A DNA stretch of 5,239 nt, from positions 1 through 5,239 of the forward strand of contig CAYHIN010000047.1 in the NCBI GenBank assembly GCA_964356705.1. The letters run 5' to 3'. This DNA comes from CAYHIN01 sp964356705 (GTDB lineage Bacteria; Patescibacteriota; Microgenomatia; CAZETR01; Amesbacteraceae). The position numbers and the translations under genes are program-made. Shown here piece after piece: positions 1 to 4,722 of the stretch (position 1 is its first letter; the number at the start of each line of letters is the position of its first letter). Under the pieces are notes generated by a model. The model searched no databases, was not told the DNA's origin, and saw only the letters and a program-made list of their open reading frames with translations.

Positions 1-356
1 GGGAGAATATTTGCAGTCACGGCCTCCAGGAGCAGCGGGTCGGATTTGTTTAGATCACGGTAAATAGTGAGGGCATCGTCTTTGGATATGTAGCGCACGG
101 TCTCGACGAGACCAGTCGAGGTGAGCTGGGCTGAGATCCGCTCAATCTCCTGAGGAGTGGGGACGTATTCCTGTTTGAAAAAGGCGTTTATCTGGGGCCG
201 GGTCTCAAAGTATCTGAGGACGGCGCTGGAACCTGCGGCTAGTAACATAAAGATACAAGCCAAAAATAAAGTGAGGGTCATGACGGCGATGGCCGCGGTG
301 GCCTGATATGGAGACCTGCGAATACGACTGAGGGCTAATGACAGTTGGTTACTCAT
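1..356 (-). CDS. ftsX: Cell division protein FtsX, N-terminal part (cut by window edge)
   Basis: This is the membrane subunit of the FtsEX ABC-type complex, which in studied bacteria transmits ATP hydrolysis by FtsE to cell-wall hydrolases outside the membrane. Only the first 118 codons lie in the window; the rest continues past base 1. I read a short cytoplasmic N-terminus with basic residues (RIRRS at 11-15), one hydrophobic segment at about residues 20-43, then the start of the extracellular loop domain. The stretch RYISKDDALTIYRDL (88-102) followed by DPLLLEAVTANIL (106-118) matches the well-known FtsX pattern of a Ser-Lys-acidic-Ala-Leu motif and a Leu-Leu-Glu motif before 'N-hydrophobic-L-P'. 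The ATG start (354-356) lies inside the end of ftsE, giving an 8-base overlap, so translation is probably coupled. No Shine-Dalgarno site is visible. The ftsE neighbour makes the call firm. Confidence 0.92.
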   Translation of the reverse strand, partial: MSNQLSLALSRIRRSPYQATAAIAVMTLTLFLACIFMLLAAGSSAVLRYFETRPQINAFFKQEYVPTPQEIERISAQLTSTGLVETVRYISKDDALTIYRDLNKSDPLLLEAVTANIL

Positions 357-1029
357 GATATTTGGATTTGGCGGCGTCTTTTATGACTCGGCCTTTAGAT
401 AAAGTGATGACTCTTTGGGCAAGGTCGTCTACTATCTGGACATTGTGAGTGGCCATGACGATGGTCGTTTTGAGATGAACGTGGATCTGCTTGAGGAGAT
501 TGGCAATAGATCCGGCCGTCTTGGGATCTAGGTTGCCTGTGGGCTCGTCTGCCAGGATCAGAGCCGGACGACCGACGATGGCCCGGGCTATGGCCACTCT
601 TTGGATCTCGCCTCCGGATAACTGGGATGGGAAAAAGGTCAACCGATCTGATAGACCGACGGTCTCGAGCGCTAGCTTGACCTCTTTTTCGATCTCGCCA
701 TCTTTTTGACCGCGGACCAAAAGAGGCAGGGCCACGTTTTCAAAAACACTGCGGTCGGTCAAAAGCTTGAAGTCCTGAAAGATGGTGCCTATGGTTTGGC
801 GATACTTGGGGACTTTTTTTGAAGCGAGCTTGGACAGATCTACACTGCCGACGGTTAGGGCGCCGGAGTCGGCTAGAAGATCGTGCAAAATGAGCCTAAA
901 AAGCGTCGTCTTGCCAGAGCCGGAGGCACCGGTGATAAAGACAAACTCTCCTGGCTCGATATGCATATCTACCTCGTCTAGTGCTACCGCGGACCCGAAT
1001 TTTTTGGTCAGTTTTGATGCCTTGATCAT
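349..1029 (-). CDS. ftsE: Cell division ATP-binding protein FtsE
   Basis: This is the cytoplasmic ATPase of the FtsEX complex, which couples ATP hydrolysis to septal cell-wall remodelling. Numbering from the TTG codon at 1056, the ABC ATPase motifs appear in order: Walker A GASGSGKT (43-50), Q-loop Q94 inside FQDFKLL (a string typical of FtsE), signature LSGGE (146-150), Walker B LILADEP (166-172), D-loop NLD (175-177) and switch histidine H204. Two starts are possible: TTG at 1054-1056 (235 residues, overlapping the upstream stop by 11 bases) or ATG at 1027-1029 (226 residues, 16 bases after that stop). I chose the ATG because the protein then begins MIKASKL, as FtsE family members usually do (MI followed by a short beta strand), and its length is close to the roughly 220 residues typical of the family. 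Neither start has a clear Shine-Dalgarno site. It ends in TAA overlapping the ftsX start. Confidence 0.95.
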   Translation of the reverse strand: MIKASKLTKKFGSAVALDEVDMHIEPGEFVFITGASGSGKTTLFRLILHDLLADSGALTVGSVDLSKLASKKVPKYRQTIGTIFQDFKLLTDRSVFENVALPLLVRGQKDGEIEKEVKLALETVGLSDRLTFFPSQLSGGEIQRVAIARAIVGRPALILADEPTGNLDPKTAGSIANLLKQIHVHLKTTIVMATHNVQIVDDLAQRVITLSKGRVIKDAAKSKYHE

Positions 1030-1045
1030 GATGTTGGTTTTTTCG

Positions 1046-1462
1046 TTATTCGACAATTTTTACGCGACCCACGTCCATCAGCCAACCGACGTGTTGTGCG
1101 TCAATGGTCTGACCCCCCACCTCGACTTTTTTACCCAGAAACTCTTCTAGATCTACTATCGATGAAATCAAATATACAGTCTGGCTGATCCCCCCGGGTC
1201 TTTCTAGATGATGTGTCCCCTCGCCGCTTAGACCACCGACCACGAGAGTACCAGTCGCACTATCGGAAAAAGTCTTGGTATCGGTCGTGCCGATGACTTT
1301 GGCCCCAGTGGAGTCAGTGGTCACGCCAGCGGTAGTTGTGGATCTGGTCAGTGAAGTCTTTGAAGAAGTGGCCAAGAAGTAGCCCGATACCGCCCCGACC
1401 AGGACGATACCTAGTGTGCATAAATACAAAATATATTTAGGAGAAATGGTGGCAGGTGGCAT
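1046..1462 (-). CDS. Membrane-anchored protein of unknown function between prfB and ftsE
   Basis: I do not recognise a named family. The 138-residue product has a short N-terminus, one hydrophobic helix at about 9-31, a Ser/Thr-rich linker (about 32-70) and a compact C-terminal domain (about 71-138) rich in beta-type sequence. That domain includes QTVYLISSIVDLEEFLGKKV (94-113) and GWLMDVGRVKIVE (126-138). The pattern of a 'GKKVEV' strand followed by a closing 'GRVKI' strand is suggestive of a small OB-like beta barrel, and I have an impression of similar tails in small Patescibacteria membrane proteins; both points are inference. The likely topology puts the C-terminal domain outside the membrane, but charges flanking the helix are too few to be sure. 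It starts 19 bases after the prfB stop and ends 16 bases before the ftsE ATG, so it is probably co-expressed with both. An envelope role alongside FtsEX is possible but unproven. Confidence 0.8.
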   Translation of the reverse strand: MPPATISPKYILYLCTLGIVLVGAVSGYFLATSSKTSLTRSTTTAGVTTDSTGAKVIGTTDTKTFSDSATGTLVVGGLSGEGTHHLERPGGISQTVYLISSIVDLEEFLGKKVEVGGQTIDAQHVGWLMDVGRVKIVE

Positions 1463-1468
1463 GAATTT

Positions 1469-1477
1469 AGTATATCA
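1469..1477 (-). promoter_or_regulatory. Extended -10 promoter, predicted leaderless, for the 138-residue membrane protein
   Basis: On the minus strand TG-A-TATACT forms an extended -10 element (TG at 1477-1476, TATACT at 1474-1469). Six bases (AAATTC) separate it from the ATG at 1462-1460, so a start of transcription about seven bases downstream of the hexamer falls on the A of ATG. No Shine-Dalgarno site and no good -35 box are visible. It sits in the 19-base gap after prfB and could give the membrane protein, ftsE and ftsX a promoter of their own. The hexamer is seen; its activity is inferred. Confidence 0.5.
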
Positions 1478-1481
1478 CAGG

Positions 1482-2564
1482 CTAGGCTTGCGCCAGATGT
1501 CGAACTTCGGCTTCGATGAAGGCATCGAGATCGCCGTCTAGAACCGCTTCGGCCTGGGAAGTTTCGACGCCGGTGCGCAGATCTTTTACCAGCTTGTAAG
1601 GGTGCAAGACATAGGACCTGATTTGAGTCCCCCAGGAGGCGGCAGTGTACTTGCCCTTGAGCTGTTTTTCGTGGGCGGCTCTCTCTTCTTCTCTTTTGGC
1701 CCACAATTTTGCCTTGAGCATGGCCATGGCGAGCTTTCTATTTTGCTCTTGGAACCTCTGAGTCTGACAGGCAACTGAGATGCCAGTCGGAAGATGGGTG
1801 AGTCTGACGGCGGTACTGACTTTGTTTACATTTTGGCCTCCGTGGCCGGTGGCTCTAAAAGCCTCAAACTGGACTTCGTCTTCGGGGATCACTATCTCCC
1901 CTTCGTCTTCGGGTAGCTCGGGCAAGACTTCAACGAGGGCAAATGAGGTCTGGCGCAGATTGTCGGCATTGAAGGGAGACTGGCGCACAAGCCTGTGAGT
2001 GCCGCGCTCGCCGGACAAATATCCATAGACATATGGACCGGTAATTTCTAAAACGACAGTTTTGAAGCCCGCTTCTTCTCCCGGGGTCTGGTCGACTATC
2101 TCCACCCCCCAACCGCGACTCTGACAAAACTGGAGGTACATGCGAAAGAGCATAGATGCCCAGTCCATGGCCTCGGTCCCACCTTGGCCGGCGTGAATAG
2201 TAAGGATGGCATTTGAATTGTCATATTTGCCGTTGAGAAAAGTTCTGATTTCTAACTGGCCCAATTTTTTAGTCAGTTTTTTGACATGTGGCTCCAGCTC
2301 AGTGGGATTGTCCAAGACATCGGTCAGACCCAGTGCATCGGCCAGCTCGGACTCTAGACCCATCATGTTTTCGTCTTCGGCTCGCAGAGCAGCCAGGCGC
2401 TTCATGATATTTTGAGCTTCGACGGTGTCGGACCAGAAACCTTCGTGGAGCGTCTTGGCCTCCAGCTCACGAATATGTTTGGCGCGGATCTCGGGATCCA
2501 GTTTGGTCTTGATCTGGGCAAAACGAGTCTTCAGATCCTCCAATTGTTTCTTCAGCTCTTCCAT
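1482..2564 (-). CDS. prfB: Peptide chain release factor 2 (RF2)
   Basis: RF2 recognises UGA and UAA stop codons in the ribosomal A site and triggers peptide release. The 360-residue protein is close to the family's usual length of about 365. An N-terminal helical domain (1-110) is followed by the codon-recognition tripeptide SPF (196-198, in RLVRQSPFNADNL), which distinguishes RF2 from RF1 (PAT-type). The catalytic GGQ is at 242-244 in RATGHGGQNVNKV; the residue before it is His where Ala is common. The C-terminal block SYVLHPYKLVKDLRTGVET (317-335) is typical of RF2. The programmed +1 frameshift used by many bacteria (an in-frame UGA near codon 26) is absent: the matching place reads KTKLDPE (19-25) with codons CTG GAT, in one continuous frame. 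The gene ends in TAG, not UGA. It follows a REP-like element and a TATAAT box, and precedes ftsE/ftsX in the common prfB-ftsE-ftsX order. Confidence 0.97.
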   Translation of the reverse strand: MEELKKQLEDLKTRFAQIKTKLDPEIRAKHIRELEAKTLHEGFWSDTVEAQNIMKRLAALRAEDENMMGLESELADALGLTDVLDNPTELEPHVKKLTKKLGQLEIRTFLNGKYDNSNAILTIHAGQGGTEAMDWASMLFRMYLQFCQSRGWGVEIVDQTPGEEAGFKTVVLEITGPYVYGYLSGERGTHRLVRQSPFNADNLRQTSFALVEVLPELPEDEGEIVIPEDEVQFEAFRATGHGGQNVNKVSTAVRLTHLPTGISVACQTQRFQEQNRKLAMAMLKAKLWAKREEERAAHEKQLKGKYTAASWGTQIRSYVLHPYKLVKDLRTGVETSQAEAVLDGDLDAFIEAEVRHLAQA

Positions 2565-2570
2565 ACGCGA

Positions 2571-2576
2571 ATTATA
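2571..2576 (-). promoter_or_regulatory. TATAAT -10 box for prfB, predicted leaderless
   Basis: A perfect consensus -10 hexamer TATAAT is read on the minus strand and is followed by six bases (TCGCGT) and the prfB ATG at 2564-2562, so transcription would begin at or next to the start codon. The 17-base-upstream position falls in the REP-like palindrome and reads GGGAAA, not a -35 box. A GGAGG run lies directly upstream of the box (2577-2581), 12 bases from the ATG, which is far for a Shine-Dalgarno site. Confidence 0.5.
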
Positions 2577-2629
2577 CCTCCCCTCCCTTCGGGTTTCCCC
2601 TCCTAGACTAGGAGGGGATTAAGGGGTGG
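2577..2629. repeat. REP-like palindromic element with TAGGAGGGG hairpin
   Basis: The core is a perfect inverted repeat: CCCCTCCTA (2597-2605), three-base loop, TAGGAGGGG (2609-2617). It is flanked by outer arms CCTCCCC (2577-2583) and GGGGTGG (2623-2629), which pair except for one position, with a small CCC-TTC-GGG hairpin (2585-2593) in the left interior. No run of T follows the hairpin on either strand, so it does not look like an intrinsic terminator. I recall similar palindromes scattered through Patescibacteria genomes, which suggests a dispersed REP-type element. Only one copy is in this window, so repetition is not shown here. Its right edge supplies the last three codons (Thr-Thr-Pro) and TAA stop of the upstream gene; its left edge abuts the prfB -10 box. 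Confidence 0.65.
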
Positions 2630-3002
2630 TAGATGGAGTAGGACTCACAACGGGGGCACAGATGACTTGCTTGAGTTCGTTTACCTGGTCGGGGGGGAGA
2701 TTTTGGATAAAGTCGATGACGCTATTTAGACTATCGTTACTGATCTTTATGCCCAGAACCACGGGTGAATCGTTGTGAGTGACTATGGAATCTAGACCTT
2801 TACTGACATTCTCTGCCAGATTGCCAGCTGAGACGTTTTTGAAACTGGAGAGAACCTTGGTCTCCAAGATTGATTTGATGTCTAGCTCACCTTTGGAAGA
2901 CAAAACAGATTTGAGGGTATCGGGGTTTTTGATAAACAAGAAGTAACCTCCAACAGCAACCACCGCAGCAATGACGCCAATCTTAAACAAAAACCCGAGC
3001 AT
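2619..3002 (-). CDS. Small membrane-anchored protein of unknown function
   Basis: I do not recognise a named family. The 127-residue product begins with one hydrophobic helix at about residues 5-24 (MLGF then KIGVIAAVVAVGGYFLFI), followed by a polar, mostly helical region (25-112) and a short tail, VICAPVVSPTPSTTP (113-127). The tail carries a single cysteine (C115) and a Pro/Ser/Thr-rich end. It resembles a single-pass anchor with a small domain on one face of the membrane. A possible helix-turn motif, DFIQNLPPDQVNELKQ (97-112), is the most conserved-looking part. The ATG is 13 bases after the DHH gene stop, so the two are probably co-transcribed. The last three codons and the stop lie in the REP-like element, so the native C-terminus may have been altered when that element arrived. 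Coding is supported by an uninterrupted frame, membrane-protein composition and tight placement; function is unknown. Confidence 0.72.
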   Translation of the reverse strand: MLGFLFKIGVIAAVVAVGGYFLFIKNPDTLKSVLSSKGELDIKSILETKVLSSFKNVSAGNLAENVSKGLDSIVTHNDSPVVLGIKISNDSLNSVIDFIQNLPPDQVNELKQVICAPVVSPTPSTTP

Positions 3003-3009
3003 TACTTAA

Positions 3010-3018
3010 ATGTTATCA
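3010..3018 (-). promoter_or_regulatory. Possible extended -10 element for the 127-residue membrane protein
   Basis: Minus-strand TG-A-TAACAT (TGA at 3018-3016 is also the stop codon of the DHH gene) is followed by seven bases and the ATG at 3002-3000. The hexamer matches TATAAT at four of six places. There is no Shine-Dalgarno site at this start and no -35 box. Because the match is partial and includes a stop codon, it could be chance; it is listed because the spacing repeats that of the other starts. Confidence 0.3.
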
Positions 3019-4056
3019 TGAAACCACAACCTCGTTTTGCTTCAGCCACTCAACTACTTTGGTCAAACATTCTTTGGGATCTAGAACTTCACCTTCTGCC
3101 GCTTTGAAAGTCCCGCCAGCTGCGCGATCGTGGCCGCCTCCCAGCTTCATTCGCTCGAGTACGCTTCGACAGTTCACGCTATTTGGAAGCGATCTGATAG
3201 AAATACTACAATTTGAGCCGTTTTTAGGAGTGACGCTGATACCCCAAGAATAGCCAGTTATTATCCTAAAATAGTTGCTCATGAAGATATGAGAAGCTGC
3301 GCTAATTTCATTGTCTGTGTATTTGTTTTCCGATATGAACTCTCTCTCTAGATAGATGGTCATAAAGGTTGGCCATTCTGCAACTTCAATAAACTGAGTG
3401 TTTAGTGTCAGTCTTTTTATAATTTCGAATACTCGTGACGGAAGAGTGTCGTACTTTGCTTTGAAGTCTTGGATTTCCATGTCAGCGATTCGCATTAAAT
3501 CCTTGGCGATGTCAAAAACTTCAAGTTGATTGGACTTGAGATAACTAAAAGTACCTGTGTCTCCAAGTATTCCCAACATGAGAATTTCTGCTAGTTCTTT
3601 ATCAATTTCTACCTCTTTACCAAGCAATCTATAAATCAGCTCTGTCGTTGAAGAAGCGTTTTCATCTACCAAACTGATCGTAAAGTTGTCTACGGGAGAA
3701 CTATGATGATCGATGCATATTGTCTGGTATTTCCCTTGTGATAGTTTCTCTGGATTTTTTGAAAAGCGGCTATATTGAGAGCCATCTAAACAAATTAGTA
3801 GGTCTGTATCTTTCGGCAAAATGTCTGCCATGTCTTTTGCGAATTCGACCTTTTCATACAGCTTGAAGTAACTGTATCTATTTTCTGGGCTGCCAGAATA
3901 AAGCACACGGATATTTTTGTTTGTGAATTTTTTGGTGAGGATTTCGAGAAGAGCTATGGATGAGCCAATTGAATCATCATCAGGAGATTCGTGAGAAGTA
4001 ATAACTATAGTCTGAGCTTTTGAGACGAGATCCCAAAATTGCGCTACAAAGTCCAT
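3016..4056 (-). CDS. DHH/DHHA1 phosphoesterase, NrnA-like (nano-RNase / pAp phosphatase type)
   Basis: Members of this cytoplasmic, metal-dependent family remove nucleotides from very short RNAs, dephosphorylate pAp, or cleave cyclic dinucleotides. The 346-residue length is slightly above the usual 310-330. DHH-domain metal ligands are in order: H22, D26 and D28 in SHESPDDDSIGSS (21-33); D91 in ICLDGS; D116-H117-H118 in CIDHHSSP; and D166 in GILGDTGTF (162-170). The C-terminal DHHA1 domain carries the nucleic-acid-binding loop GGGHDRAAGG (306-315). No membrane, CBS or PAS segments are present, so it is the stand-alone NrnA type rather than GdpP. Which substrate it prefers cannot be told from sequence alone. 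It starts 9 bases after the glycosylase stop and ends in TGA. Sampled 60-base stretches are 35-38% G+C, against 57-58% in prfB, so its composition is unlike its neighbours'. Confidence 0.88.
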   Translation of the reverse strand: MDFVAQFWDLVSKAQTIVITSHESPDDDSIGSSIALLEILTKKFTNKNIRVLYSGSPENRYSYFKLYEKVEFAKDMADILPKDTDLLICLDGSQYSRFSKNPEKLSQGKYQTICIDHHSSPVDNFTISLVDENASSTTELIYRLLGKEVEIDKELAEILMLGILGDTGTFSYLKSNQLEVFDIAKDLMRIADMEIQDFKAKYDTLPSRVFEIIKRLTLNTQFIEVAEWPTFMTIYLEREFISENKYTDNEISAASHIFMSNYFRIITGYSWGISVTPKNGSNCSISIRSLPNSVNCRSVLERMKLGGGHDRAAGGTFKAAEGEVLDPKECLTKVVEWLKQNEVVVS

Positions 4057-4062
4057 TATGGG

Positions 4063-4068
4063 ATTTTA
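4063..4068 (-). promoter_or_regulatory. Possible -10 box (TAAAAT) and distant AAGGAG upstream of the DHH gene
   Basis: Minus-strand TAAAAT is followed by six bases (CCCATA) and the ATG at 4056-4054, the same spacing as at prfB. The first three bases are the glycosylase stop codon. Directly upstream is AAGGAG (4074-4069), a good Shine-Dalgarno core, but it is 12 bases from the ATG, longer than the usual 5-9. Either signal could drive this start: leaderless transcription, or re-initiation from the upstream message. Confidence 0.35.
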
Positions 4069-4677
4069 CTCCTTAGTATCGAGGCTTTTCCAGAGGTACC
4101 AGCAGGCGACGGTGCGATATGGTTTCCAGGCCGAGGAGATTTTTTGCATTTTGGTCAGAAAACTTTTGTGTTTTCGGTTTAAACCGTACAATTTTGCAAA
4201 AGCGTTATGAATACCAATATCCTGGAGTGGGAAAATGTCGGGGCGCTGGAGAGTGAACATGAGCTTCATTTCGGCAGTCCAGCGGCCGATGCCTTTGACT
4301 TGGGTGAGATGTGTTACTACCTCTTCATCTGTCATTTGGTCCAATAGGTCCAATCGGACAGATTTGTCTAATATCTTGGCGGATAAATCTTTCACTGATC
4401 TGACCTTTGCCCAGGACATGCCGCAGGAGCGAAGCTCCAAATCCGAAATCTCAAGTATCAATTCGTGGGAATACTTGCCGTCTGGAAATAATTTCGTAAA
4501 ACGGCCATAAATAGTATTTGCAGCTTTGAGTGAGAGCTGCTGGCTGATGATAGATCCGACCAGACTATCGAAAAAATCGGGGACTGGAGCATAGTTCAAG
4601 ACCCCATGCTGATCTATAACTCCTTTCAGTACAGGGTCTTTTTTGAGATGTCTTAATGCAATTTTTATATCCTTCAT
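4066..4677 (-). CDS. HhH-GPD DNA glycosylase, AlkA-like (3-methyladenine DNA glycosylase II type)
   Basis: Enzymes of this family flip out damaged bases, typically alkylated purines, and cut the N-glycosidic bond, starting base excision repair. The 203-residue length fits the minimal bacterial AlkA-type core without the N-terminal domain of E. coli AlkA. Visible parts are SIISQQLSLKAA (42-53), the hallmark of the first helical region; a helix-hairpin-helix at 124-139 with VKGIGRWTAE (127-136); and catalytic Asp D153 in FPLQDIGIHNAF (149-160), the position of the GPD aspartate. The tail has WKPYRTVACWYLWKSLD (184-200), matching the 'W-PYR' end of the family. No Fe-S cysteine cluster follows, which argues against Nth or MutY. 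The ATG at 4677-4675 lies just after the GTTACA array, so expression may be controlled by whatever binds there. The DHH gene follows after 9 bases. Confidence 0.9.
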   Translation of the reverse strand: MKDIKIALRHLKKDPVLKGVIDQHGVLNYAPVPDFFDSLVGSIISQQLSLKAANTIYGRFTKLFPDGKYSHELILEISDLELRSCGMSWAKVRSVKDLSAKILDKSVRLDLLDQMTDEEVVTHLTQVKGIGRWTAEMKLMFTLQRPDIFPLQDIGIHNAFAKLYGLNRKHKSFLTKMQKISSAWKPYRTVACWYLWKSLDTKE

Positions 4678-4686
4678 GGCTAGAGA

Positions 4687-4722
4687 TTTACATAGTTGTA
4701 ACGGTCGTTACAAGTGTGTAAC
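4687..4722 (-). promoter_or_regulatory. Four-site operator-like array of alternating GTTACA half-sites at 10-base steps
   Basis: Reading the minus strand, four hexamers are each separated by exactly four bases: GTTACA (4722-4717), TGTAAC (4712-4707), GTTACA (4702-4697) and TGTAAA (4692-4687). TGTAAC is the reverse complement of GTTACA, so adjacent sites form three overlapping palindromes, and the 10-base step places them on one face of the helix. The centre pair extends to eight-base arms (TTGTAACG and CGTTACAA around two bases). A weak sigma-70-type promoter can be read through the array (TTGTAA at 4713-4708, 17 bases, TAAATC at 4690-4685), ending seven bases before the glycosylase ATG. This would suit repression by occlusion. 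Alternatively, TGTAAC carries the AAC motif common in ECF -35 elements, so the upstream sigma factor might act here. The spacing is seen; the binding protein is unknown. Confidence 0.6.

Noticed and set aside
782..1150. Plus-strand open frame of 122 codons
   Set aside because: It lies antisense to ftsE and the 138-residue gene, has no recognisable domain, and its composition follows the codon structure of the true minus-strand genes.
1411..1704. Minus-strand open frame of 97 codons across the prfB end
   Set aside because: It overlaps the conserved C-terminus of prfB in another frame and reads as a low-complexity Arg/Ser-rich product, typical of a frame shadow.
2597..2617. Intrinsic transcription terminator before prfB
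   Set aside because: The hairpin is strong, but neither strand has a T run after it; on the minus strand it is followed by AAACCC and a G-rich stretch.
2412..2622. Two overlapping plus-strand open frames near the prfB start
   Set aside because: They are antisense to the RF2 N-terminal domain and the REP-like element, overlap each other, and have no credible start signal or domain.
4687..4722. Terminator or RNA hairpin after the sigma factor gene
   Set aside because: Hairpins can form, but the arms are mutually exclusive, AT-rich and short, with no U tract; the strict 10-base alternation fits protein-binding sites on DNA better.
4687..4722. Short CRISPR-like repeat array
   Set aside because: The units are six bases with four-base gaps and alternate in orientation, far too small and not direct repeats.
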